Positions 14,895 through 21,162 of a stretch of DNA of 21,162 bases are shown here, piece after piece. Made by a program: the position numbers and the translations under genes. Within the stretch, counting starts at the first letter, position 1, and every line of letters starts with the position of its first letter. Below the pieces are notes generated by a model. It saw only the letters and a list, made by a program, of their open reading frames with translations. It searched no databases and was not told the DNA's origin. Source of the DNA: Spirochaetia bacterium (GTDB lineage Bacteria > Spirochaetota > Spirochaetia > Treponematales > Treponemataceae); NCBI GenBank assembly GCA_900769975.1, contig CAAGIR010000098.1, positions 1 to 21,162 on the forward strand. The letters run 5' to 3'.

Positions 14895-15485
14895 ATGGCA
14901 GAAATTGATTCTATCGGGAACAATTCTTATTTCGCTGGTGTACAAAACACATTAAACAGCACCATTAAAAAAAATCAGAAAAAAGAAGAAATAAACAAAA
15001 CAAAAAAATCATCGTTTGCAAATTTACTGTCAAAAAAAGAAGAAATTGAGCCGGAATTTTCTGTTGCTGGTTTACCGCCAGAAATTTCTGCGATGACTCT
15101 GGACGAGGCAGCAATTTTTCTAAAAGATGCCGTTGACAACGCAGGAAACAACCTTTCAGAAGAAGTTAATCAAGAAAATATTCAGAATTTTAAAAAGGCA
15201 GTCAGTCAGTTTATATTGTTTGTTGTGCGCAATAATTATGAAGTTTCATCTAAACGAAAGAAAAACAGAATGGGACGAGATTTAATTGTTCCTTCCAGGA
15301 CGAATTTTTTTTCCAACTATGCAATTCCGCCACATGTAATTGACCCGAAATACCAAGTTACTGTAATAAATAAAAAACTGGACGAACTTACGCAAGCTAC
15401 ACTCGAAACACAAAAAGATAATTTAAAAATTCTTTCACAAATTAATGAAATTAAAGGTTTGATTGTTGACTTGATAAGTTCATAA
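14895..15485 (+). CDS. YaaR-family protein (DUF327)
   Basis: A 196-residue soluble protein. The N-terminal third (about 1-55) is polar and lysine-rich, probably disordered. The rest matches YaaR/DUF327: a helical region with EEVNQENIQNFKKAVSQFI, the characteristic YEVSSKRKKNRMGR (about 116-129), and a final helix ending LKILSQINEIKGLIVDLIS. The biochemical role of the family is unknown. In Bacillus, yaaR lies in the same cluster as yaaT (ricT); here it lies directly before ricT, which supports the family call. ATG 14895 touches the bactofilin stop with no gap. The next promoter lies in its last codons and after its stop. Confidence 0.85.
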   Translation: MAEIDSIGNNSYFAGVQNTLNSTIKKNQKKEEINKTKKSSFANLLSKKEEIEPEFSVAGLPPEISAMTLDEAAIFLKDAVDNAGNNLSEEVNQENIQNFKKAVSQFILFVVRNNYEVSSKRKKNRMGRDLIVPSRTNFFSNYAIPPHVIDPKYQVTVINKKLDELTQATLETQKDNLKILSQINEIKGLIVDLISS

Positions 15486-15508
15486 AAAATATACTATAAT
15501 TTAAGCAT
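15471..15508 (+). promoter_or_regulatory. Promoter predicted to give a leaderless ricT mRNA
   Basis: TTGATA (15471-15476), 18-bp spacer, TATAAT (15495-15500). ATG 15509 begins 8 nt later with no Shine-Dalgarno. The -35 lies inside the 3' end of yaaR, so ricT can be transcribed apart from the upstream genes. Confidence 0.7.
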
Positions 15509-16429
15509 ATGAGTGACATTTTTGAATCAGATATAGAAAACGAAACAGATAATTTAGCTTCTCTCGAAGATAACGATGGCCGCATTACAGAAACAGAAAA
15601 ATTTGTTTTTGACTATCCTCTTTATCATCTTAAACTTGATTATTCCTGCGAAACCATTTACGCAAAAGCTCCAGAAAAAGCAGTTTTTAATCCCGGCGAT
15701 TTTGTAATTACACCCACACGTTATGGAAAAGACATGGCAAAAGTTTTGGGAACTGTAAAAACACCTATCGGCATAAAAAAATCTGATATTGTTTACATAG
15801 ACAGAAAAGCATCCGAAGAAGACATACATCGCTGGCAGGAACTTAAACAAAAAGAAAAAGAAGCTTTCCCTATTTTTAAAGAAAAAGCAGCACTCCATAA
15901 GCTGGACATGAAACTTGTAGAAACACATTTTCTTTTTGAAGAACAAAAGGCGTTGTTTTTTTTCAGTTCAGACAATCGTGTCGACTTTAGGGAACTTGTT
16001 AAAGATTTAGTTGCCATTTTCAAAATGAGGATAGAATTAAGACAGATTGGTGTTCGTGATGAATCGCGAATAACTGGCGGGCTTGGTGTTTGCGGAAGAC
16101 CTTTCTGCTGCCACGCTGTTTCAGATAAACTCCGACCTGTATCTATCAAAATGGCAAAAGACCAGAACCTTTCGCTTAATTCCATGAAAATTTCCGGACA
16201 GTGCGGAAGGCTTTTATGCTGTCTTTCTTATGAGTTTGACTGGTACAACGAAGCCCGCAGAGTTCTGCCAAACGAAGGAATCCGCCTGCATTACGACGGA
16301 ACTGATTTTAAAATCATCGAAGTAAATCCAATCACATCGATGGTCAGAATGCTCGGTGATGACGGTCGCCTTCTTGAAGTAAATGCAAAACGTTTCACAA
16401 AAGACGGAAACAAGTGGAAAATAAATTAA
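15509..16429 (+). CDS. ricT: PSP1-domain protein, RicT (YaaT) homologue
   Basis: A 306-residue cytoplasmic protein with a PSP1 C-terminal domain. The hallmark block is complete: CGRPFCC (195-201), PVSIKMAKDQNLSLN, and ISGQCGRLLCCLSYE with CGRLLCC at 232-238. In Bacillus, RicT with RicA and RicF forms a complex carrying [4Fe-4S] clusters that directs RNase Y processing of mRNAs; the paired Cys motifs here fit cluster binding. Whether this organism has RicA/RicF partners cannot be seen in the window. An acidic N-terminal stretch (1-30) is extra. It follows yaaR by 23 nt but has its own promoter, and it ends in a bidirectional terminator. Confidence 0.92.
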   Translation: MSDIFESDIENETDNLASLEDNDGRITETEKFVFDYPLYHLKLDYSCETIYAKAPEKAVFNPGDFVITPTRYGKDMAKVLGTVKTPIGIKKSDIVYIDRKASEEDIHRWQELKQKEKEAFPIFKEKAALHKLDMKLVETHFLFEEQKALFFFSSDNRVDFRELVKDLVAIFKMRIELRQIGVRDESRITGGLGVCGRPFCCHAVSDKLRPVSIKMAKDQNLSLNSMKISGQCGRLLCCLSYEFDWYNEARRVLPNEGIRLHYDGTDFKIIEVNPITSMVRMLGDDGRLLEVNAKRFTKDGNKWKIN

Positions 16430-16465
16430 AAACCAATTAAGCTGGAAGTAATCAAAAATAAATAA

Positions 16466-16508
16466 AAAAAATCCACCTGATGGAAATAAAACCACAGGTG
16501 GATTTTTT
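16466..16508. terminator. Bidirectional terminator between ricT and the repeat-protein gene
   Basis: AAAAATCCACCTG pairs with CAGGTGGATTTTT around a 15-nt loop. A-run on the left and T-run on the right make it work in both directions, serving ricT (+) and the convergent gene ending at 16523 (-). Confidence 0.9.
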
Positions 16509-16522
16509 ATTATAAACTGATG

Positions 16523-19156
16523 TTATTCAACTTTGATATAATCCACCACAGTTTTTTTACCTTCTTTGTAAACACCGCTGTTTGTTTCTAACGTTATGTA
16601 AGCTCCTTGAGAATAATCAACTTTCTTTGTGGTTTCTTCCCATTCTGGAGCTTTTTGATCACCTTTTTGATTAATTTGTTTTTTCGTTTTTAGATTGATT
16701 TTGAAAATGTGCGAACCATCATCAATATAGAAAACTCCGTTTTTGTAATCTAAAGTACGAATTCTCAATCTCAAAGGAACATCTGATGACGATACTTTTA
16801 TTTCAAGAACTTCACCATCAAGTTTTTCAACTCGCCAGCCACATTCATTCCAGGAGTTTTTCTTCCAGTTTATAGAAAAATCATCACCAATCCATGCATG
16901 ATTCTTTTTGGAACCAAGTTTTGCTCCATTTAACACAAGTTGAGCTGGCTGTTGAATCTCCTGTTCATCTTTACTAATCAAAGATATAGATTTTACGACG
17001 GTTTTTAATCCTTTTTTAGAAAGTTCTTTTGCTCGAATTTGTATTTCTTCTATTCCATTTGAAGTATTCCAGAAAGAACCCTCTGGCCAAATAGAAGAAT
17101 ACTCTGAACCATCAAACATTACTTCATAAACTCCAGGTGTTTTTTCATCATAAAACGTATGACAAACAGCACCTTCATTTTGAATCATTCCAATGTTAAC
17201 TGGAATATCTGTAGACTCCAATTCTATACGAATGCCTTTGTAGTCAGATAAATCTATTCCTTTTACATTCCAACCACAAAAAGGATATTTTTCTTTTTTA
17301 TCCCACTCCCAATCAATAACACCACCGTCAGAAACAAAAGCATTTAGTTTACTTGAAGAAAATTCTACGCCTTCAATTCTTAAATTTTCATTTATTTCTT
17401 CAGTATCTTTGGATAATTCAATACTTTTTACAATTGTCTTCATATTCTTTTTTAATGGCTTGTTATTGCATAATTGAATTCTTAATTGAACACCTTCTGA
17501 AGTATCAATTGGAGGTTCTGTAGAATCAGAATTTTCTCCTGTAAGTAATAATTCATAAGTGTTTGGTGCAACCTCTATCATTTTTTTCCATTTTTGAGCA
17601 TTTCTATCAGAAATATACAATCCACCCAGATTTACATCAGTTTTTTCAATTGTGATTTTTACAGAGGCATATTCAGAAAGATTTATATCTGAAAGATTCC
17701 ATCCTGCATAAGCCTCTTTTGTTCCTTTTTTCCATATAATTGTATTATCTTGAATTTCACACTTCTCTTCGATTCCACCAAATGAATGTCCATAAATACT
17801 AAGTGCTCCAGATTCATCATATTCCCCAGGTTTAAAAAACTTGATGCTTTTTACAACCGTTGTTTTATCTTCTGCTCTCGGTTCACCATTATTCCATTGA
17901 TCTAAATAGATAATTAATCCTTTTGCAGGCTCCAATGGTGGTAAATCTCTATCGAAACTATTTGAACCTGAAAGGTATGCTTCATAAACATTTTTTCCTG
18001 TTTTTCCAAAACCATGATTATTTGACCAGTCACATTGTGCAATTCTTAATGAGTTTGAGGTATTTGAACTTTCTATTTCAACACGAACCCGTTCATAAGC
18101 AGATAAATCTATATCCGAAAAATTCCAACCTGCATTTCCATTATCAAAGCCTTTTTTCCAGGTGATGATATTATCTTGAATTTCACAGTTTTCTTCGATT
18201 CCACCAAATGAATGTCCATAAATACTAAGTGCTCCAGATTCATCGTACTCTCCAGGTTTAAAAAACTTGATACTTTTTACAACAGTTGTCTTATCTTCTG
18301 TTCTAGGTTCGCCATTATTCCATTGATTAAGATAAATATATAACCCTTTTGAAGGATCCAACGGAGGTAAATCTCCGTCAAAACTATTTGAACCGGAAAG
18401 ATATGCTTCGTAAACGTTTTTTCCTGTTTTTCCAAACCCATGATTATTTGACCAGTCAGATTGAGCAATTCTTAATGAGATTGGAGCATCTGTACTTTCA
18501 ACTTCAACACGAACCCTTTCATAAGCAGATAAATCTATATCCGAAAAATTCCAACCTGCATTTCCATTATCAAAGCCTTTTTTCCAGGTGATTATGTTTT
18601 CTGAAATTTTAGTCTGCGATTTATTTGAACCAAATTTTACCCCAAGAACATTATAAGATTTTTCAACTCTTTCGAAACCTTCAGGAGTGCTCGTTATTAA
18701 AAATGCGTTTTTATTAATATCTTTTTCACCACAACAAAAAAAGATCTTTACATTTGTTTTTGGTGAAAAATCAAGAGTTTTTATTGCATTAATTGTAAAT
18801 TCCTGTCCACTTTTTATGTTCTGCACAACAGGGATTTTCATCTTTGAATCAGAAAGAAGATGAGTCCAGTTGTTTTCTTCATCAATATCCACAATTAGCA
18901 TAAAAAGATTTTTGATATCAATATCACTTGTTCCTTTCCAAGTAATATTAAGCATGTCGCCTTTTTGGGGAAGTTTTCCATTAAATAACATGGTAATGTC
19001 TTCTTCCATGCTCTGCCATCGACTAAGACCTTCAGTTCCCCATTTATTGTATTGTAGAACCATAGTATCTGTCATTATAGATAAATCAATGATTTCTGCA
19101 CAAACAAAATTGATAAAAATTGCAAAAATAAAAAAGAAAGAAATAATTTTTTTCAT
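16523..19156 (-). CDS. Secreted protein with five carbohydrate-binding-like repeats
   Basis: An 877-residue exported protein of unknown function. A signal peptide (1-20, ending VCA) is followed by a distinct domain to about 165, then five modules of 142-145 residues. Each has the marker (A/C)GWN(F/L/V)..I(D/N)LS.Y at residues 200, 342, 484, 627 and 772 (GWRV in the last), followed by a motif like ESTD.P and, near its end, a K(T)TVVKSI strand. The pattern of beta strands with conserved Trp resembles beta-sandwich carbohydrate-binding modules. No catalytic domain, anchor or sorting signal is visible. Modules 1 and 2 are nearly identical, also in DNA. GAGG 7 nt before ATG 19156 and an extended -10 upstream support the start. 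Binding to plant or host glycans is inference. Confidence 0.85.
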   Translation of the reverse strand: MKKIISFFFIFAIFINFVCAEIIDLSIMTDTMVLQYNKWGTEGLSRWQSMEEDITMLFNGKLPQKGDMLNITWKGTSDIDIKNLFMLIVDIDEENNWTHLLSDSKMKIPVVQNIKSGQEFTINAIKTLDFSPKTNVKIFFCCGEKDINKNAFLITSTPEGFERVEKSYNVLGVKFGSNKSQTKISENIITWKKGFDNGNAGWNFSDIDLSAYERVRVEVESTDAPISLRIAQSDWSNNHGFGKTGKNVYEAYLSGSNSFDGDLPPLDPSKGLYIYLNQWNNGEPRTEDKTTVVKSIKFFKPGEYDESGALSIYGHSFGGIEENCEIQDNIITWKKGFDNGNAGWNFSDIDLSAYERVRVEIESSNTSNSLRIAQCDWSNNHGFGKTGKNVYEAYLSGSNSFDRDLPPLEPAKGLIIYLDQWNNGEPRAEDKTTVVKSIKFFKPGEYDESGALSIYGHSFGGIEEKCEIQDNTIIWKKGTKEAYAGWNLSDINLSEYASVKITIEKTDVNLGGLYISDRNAQKWKKMIEVAPNTYELLLTGENSDSTEPPIDTSEGVQLRIQLCNNKPLKKNMKTIVKSIELSKDTEEINENLRIEGVEFSSSKLNAFVSDGGVIDWEWDKKEKYPFCGWNVKGIDLSDYKGIRIELESTDIPVNIGMIQNEGAVCHTFYDEKTPGVYEVMFDGSEYSSIWPEGSFWNTSNGIEEIQIRAKELSKKGLKTVVKSISLISKDEQEIQQPAQLVLNGAKLGSKKNHAWIGDDFSINWKKNSWNECGWRVEKLDGEVLEIKVSSSDVPLRLRIRTLDYKNGVFYIDDGSHIFKINLKTKKQINQKGDQKAPEWEETTKKVDYSQGAYITLETNSGVYKEGKKTVVDYIKVE
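17340..18620 (-). repeat. Tandem 426-bp intragenic repeat region
   Basis: Within the 877-residue gene the DNA is repeated with a period of 426 bp. For example GATTCCACCAAATGAATGTC begins at 17771 and again at 18197. By eye, modules 1 and 2 differ at roughly 13-15 of their first 128 residues, while modules 3 to 5 have diverged strongly. Boundaries are approximate. Confidence 0.8.
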
Positions 19157-19189
19157 TTTATAACCTCATAATTTTTTAGAATGATTTCC

Positions 19190-19198
19190 ATTATAACA
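19190..19198 (-). promoter_or_regulatory. Extended -10 box of the repeat-protein gene
   Basis: On the minus strand TGTTATAAT (forward 19190-19198), an extended -10, lies 34 nt before ATG 19156. No good -35 stands at 16-18 bp, as is common for extended -10 promoters. The leader has GAGG at forward 19164-19167. Confidence 0.55.
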
Positions 19199-19382
19199 GT
19201 TCCATATATTCTTGTAGTGAGAAGGTGTTAACCAAATTTTGATGATTTTTTTCACTTTTTTTTAATAATTTTTTTTTGCAATATTTTACTGCAAGCAAAA
19301 CAACCTGACTTATTTTTCCGCATTTTTTTTCAGATTGATTTTCAGATTGATTTTCAGATTGATTTTCAGATTGTCTGAACAT
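19191..19382 (-). CDS. Possible small ORF with Ser-Glu-Asn-Gln repeats
   Basis: A 63-codon ORF starting MFRQSENQ, with SENQ units from the 12-bp tandem repeat, then a lysine-rich stretch and a C-terminal TFSLQEYMELL. Its stop codon overlaps the -10 box of the downstream gene, and its Shine-Dalgarno is weak (GGAA). It could be the relic of a longer gene end or chance. I do not recognise it and cannot support a function. Confidence 0.2.
   Translation of the reverse strand: MFRQSENQSENQSENQSEKKCGKISQVVLLAVKYCKKKLLKKSEKNHQNLVNTFSLQEYMELL
19327..19373. repeat. 12-bp tandem repeat, about 3.9 copies
   Basis: Unit TTTTCAGATTGA at 19327, 19339 and 19351, with a last copy of 11 bases at 19363-19373. 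Being a multiple of three, it would expand in frame within the small ORF on the minus strand. Confidence 0.9.
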
Positions 19383-19528
19383 TCAAAATCATTCCAGAAA
19401 AAGCGGAGAATACTATAATTTTTCTCCGCATTATATAAATCTTTTTGCGGAATTAAAGTGCATTAATTTACGCAAATATTGCGGATAATAACTTGAAAAA
19501 AAGATAAAAAGGTGATAGCGTAATAAAT
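19383..19528 (+). promoter_or_regulatory. Palindrome-rich control region before the Fic gene
   Basis: GCGGAGAA/TTCTCCGC (19403-19410 and 19422-19429) encloses TATAAT (19414-19419). Next, TTGCGGA-ATTAA-AGTGCA-TTAAT-...-CGCAA (19445-19475) is a second inverted repeat, and CGCAA-ATA-TTGCG (19471-19483) a third, followed by GATAAT (19484-19489), a possible -10. The word GCGGA or its complement occurs five times between 19317 and 19485. The nearest Shine-Dalgarno, AAGGTGAT (from about 19509), is about 13 nt before the ATG, unusually far. This fits binding by a repressor, perhaps the winged-helix tail of the Fic protein itself, but that is inference. Confidence 0.5.
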
Positions 19529-20746
19529 ATGGAAAAAAAATACCTGTGGCAGAACGAAAACTGGCCTCATTTTAAGTGGCAGCCAGAAAAACTCATAAAT
19601 CCTCTTTTAGAATTGCATACAAACCAAGGAATACTGCAGGGACAAATGCGGGCTTTAGGATTTACCGTTCAATCAGCTTCTACCTTGGAACGCTATACAA
19701 AAGAAATCAAAAAATCTTTTGAAATAGAAGGAATTTCCATAAGCGAGAACAGTCTGCGTTCTTCTATCGCAAGAAAATTAGGTTTAGAAAATGTCATACT
19801 ATCAAATGGAGGACATATCGAAAAACCACATGCACACATAGATTCAATCGTAAATGTAATAACTGATGCAGTTCAGAATTGTAATCAACCTCTTACAGAA
19901 CAAAGACTTTTTCAATGGCACAAAAATCTTTTTGGAAATCCTAAAGGAAATATTGGATTCAACGGATTATATTCCATAAAAGTAGGTGAATACAGAACAG
20001 ACGAAGAAGGTTCTATGCGGATAATCAGCGGATACGGAAAAAACGAAAAAATCCATTTTGAAGCACCTCCAGCAAAATGCATTTCACAAGAAATGAAACG
20101 TTTTCTTGCATGGATTAATGATTCAGACAAAAATCAGAATCTTAACAGTGTGATAAAAAGTGCAATTTCTCATTTATATTTTGTAGAAATTCATCCTTTT
20201 GAAGATGGAAACGGAAGGCTTGCACGAGCCATCTCTGACATGATTTTATGCAGAGGTAATAATTTTTCAGAAAAACAAGTTCATGTTTTTTGTGAAAGCA
20301 CACCTTTGTATGGAACGCACATTCCCACAGACCATCTTTTTAGTGTGAGTGCTCAGCTTTGCAAAGAACGCAAACAGTATTATGCAATGCTCCAATCGGT
20401 TGAAAATTCACAGAATCTTGATATTACGCAATGGTTATTGTGGTATGTTGGATGCATAAATCGCGCAGTTCTGTCTGTCCTTCAAGAATTAGACAAAACA
20501 ATACAACGCAAAAACTTTTGGGAAAAAGCAGAACAAAATCCTATAAATGAACGACAGCGTAAAATATTACAAAAATTGCTTGAAAACTTTAAAGGAAAAA
20601 TGACATCATCAAAATATGCAAAAATCTGCAAATGCTCGCAAGATACAGCCAGTAGGGACATAGAAAAATTGATTTCCTATGGAATTTTTACTAAAAGCCA
20701 AGCAGGTGGCAGAAGCACAGAATATTTTTTAAATGACCGTTTTTAG
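19529..20746 (+). CDS. Fic-family protein with DUF4172 N-terminus and winged-helix tail
   Basis: A 405-residue Fic protein, a family that mostly transfers AMP to hydroxyl side chains of target proteins. An N-terminal DUF4172 domain (about 3-100) contains the inhibitory helix motif Ser63-x-x-x-Glu67-Gly68, so this is a class II, self-inhibited Fic. The flap region is about 148-175. The active-site loop HPFEDGNGR (222-230) has the full consensus with His222. A C-terminal winged-helix domain (about 340-405, SKYAKICKCSQDTASRDIEKL) suggests DNA binding and possibly self-regulation. Length is normal for the family. ATG 19529 has only a distant Shine-Dalgarno. The gene is next to transposase DNA and palindromes, so recent acquisition is plausible. 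The target protein is unknown. Confidence 0.93.
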   Translation: MEKKYLWQNENWPHFKWQPEKLINPLLELHTNQGILQGQMRALGFTVQSASTLERYTKEIKKSFEIEGISISENSLRSSIARKLGLENVILSNGGHIEKPHAHIDSIVNVITDAVQNCNQPLTEQRLFQWHKNLFGNPKGNIGFNGLYSIKVGEYRTDEEGSMRIISGYGKNEKIHFEAPPAKCISQEMKRFLAWINDSDKNQNLNSVIKSAISHLYFVEIHPFEDGNGRLARAISDMILCRGNNFSEKQVHVFCESTPLYGTHIPTDHLFSVSAQLCKERKQYYAMLQSVENSQNLDITQWLLWYVGCINRAVLSVLQELDKTIQRKNFWEKAEQNPINERQRKILQKLLENFKGKMTSSKYAKICKCSQDTASRDIEKLISYGIFTKSQAGGRSTEYFLNDRF

Positions 20747-20909
20747 TGATTTTTTTTCATTGTTATTTAGTGTATTTTTTCATATAAAAATGATTATTCA
20801 TTACTCACTACAAGGAAAATACTTTCTGCTAAAATGATTTTAAATAGTGTTGAAGCATTATTTATTAATTGGTGAAGTGTTTATCAGATTGTTTCATAGT
20901 TTTCCTTAC

Positions 20910-20969
20910 AAAAACGTCGAGTCAAGAATATTATCGCGTTATCGCGTAAATTCTTGACTCGACGTTTTT
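20910..20969. terminator. Very long perfect hairpin, probable bidirectional terminator
   Basis: Arms at 20910-20929 and 20950-20969 are perfectly complementary over 20 bp, starting with A5 and ending with T5. The 20-nt interior repeats TTATCGCG twice and can itself pair (TTA-CGCG with CGCG-TAA around TTAT), extending the stem. A-run and T-run on the two sides suit termination in both directions, between fic (+) and the transposase gene (-). Its length also fits a small mobile repeat. The rest of 20747-21033 holds nothing I recognise. Confidence 0.7.
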
Positions 20970-21033
20970 TAAATTTGAAATAAAACTTAAACTAATCTAT
21001 TGATTTAGATGAAATAATGTAACTATTCAGCAC

Positions 21034-21162
21034 CTAAAATCCCAGGCATAATGCAGGATTTCCAGCAAAAGCAAGTTTTACAGCTTCAAAAGCGTTTATC
21101 CCATGTTTTCTTGCTGAGTCGATATAAGAACGGATTTTAAGATACCAGCGTGCACCATCATC
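21034..21162 (-). CDS. C-terminal fragment of a transposase (IS66-like)
   Basis: The last 42 codons of a gene running in from beyond the right edge, ending in TAG at 21034. The tail contains WYLKIRSYIDSARKHGINAF and then EAVKLAFAGNP, which recalls the C-terminal helices of IS66-type transposases (IRSYISTARKxG...A...F.GNP). Codons in this frame are regular and continue to the window edge. It is partial because of the window, not because it is broken. Family call is from memory of the motif. Confidence 0.55.
   Translation of the reverse strand, partial: DDGARWYLKIRSYIDSARKHGINAFEAVKLAFAGNPALCLGF

Noticed and set aside
8862..19156. A xylose or glycan utilisation locus joining xylB and the repeat protein
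   Set aside because: They are more than 6 kb apart with unrelated genes between them, and no transporter, isomerase or glycosidase is present.
19529..20746. Fic/antitoxin two-gene toxin-antitoxin module
   Set aside because: The inhibitory motif is in the same protein (class II), and no separate small antitoxin gene with that motif is adjacent.

Overview
The window looks like chromosomal DNA from a treponeme (Spirochaetes, probably a gut, rumen or oral Treponema). The genome is AT-rich and the MraY has the form I associate with treponemes. A run of M23 peptidase, bactofilin, YaaR and RicT/PSP1 genes is present, along with two small lipoproteins and a two-TM chemoreceptor. Genus-level placement is inference from gene content and cannot be proved here.

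Layout. 1-381: left edge with short direct repeats, a 16-bp palindrome and the promoter of a chemoreceptor gene (382-2418, +), which ends in a clear terminator. 2518-2910 (-) and 2982-3515 (+): two divergent lipoprotein genes, one with TPR-like repeats. 3599-4561 (+): galE. 4712-8690 (-): a likely operon of a degenerate PurH-like protein, mraY and an M20 metallopeptidase. 8862-10346 (-): xylulokinase, between two GC-rich, repeat-laden intergenic segments. 10612-13230 (-): tatD, dusB and a MATE-family gene that has lost its middle. 13452-16429 (+): M23 peptidase, bactofilin, YaaR and RicT. 16523-19156 (-): a secreted 877-residue protein with five repeats of about 143 residues. 19529-20746 (+): a class II Fic protein behind a palindrome-rich leader. 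20910-20969: a very long perfect hairpin. 21034-21162 (-): the tail of a transposase entering from the right edge.

How the genes fit together. The strongest theme is the cell envelope: precursor synthesis (mraY), wall remodelling (M23 with bactofilin), surface sugars (galE), lipoproteins and a secreted repeat protein. Sugar use (xylB), RNA work (dusB, ricT), sensing (chemoreceptor) and a Fic AMP-transferase-like protein complete the picture. The right end (Fic, palindromes, transposase) looks like accessory DNA.

Most notable observations: (i) four genes (2982, 8690, 13452, 15509) have a good -35/-10 promoter whose -10 box ends only 6-8 nt before the start codon and no Shine-Dalgarno, so they are predicted to give leaderless mRNAs; (ii) the PurH-like protein has kept its fold landmarks but lost most catalytic signatures of both activities; (iii) the MATE gene encodes TM1 of the N-lobe joined in frame to TM8-12 of the C-lobe, a single hybrid lobe; (iv) the secreted repeat protein shows a recent 426-bp duplication; (v) the region before fic is packed with palindromes and GCGGA motifs. 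I found no clear evidence for a new defence or RNA-guided system.
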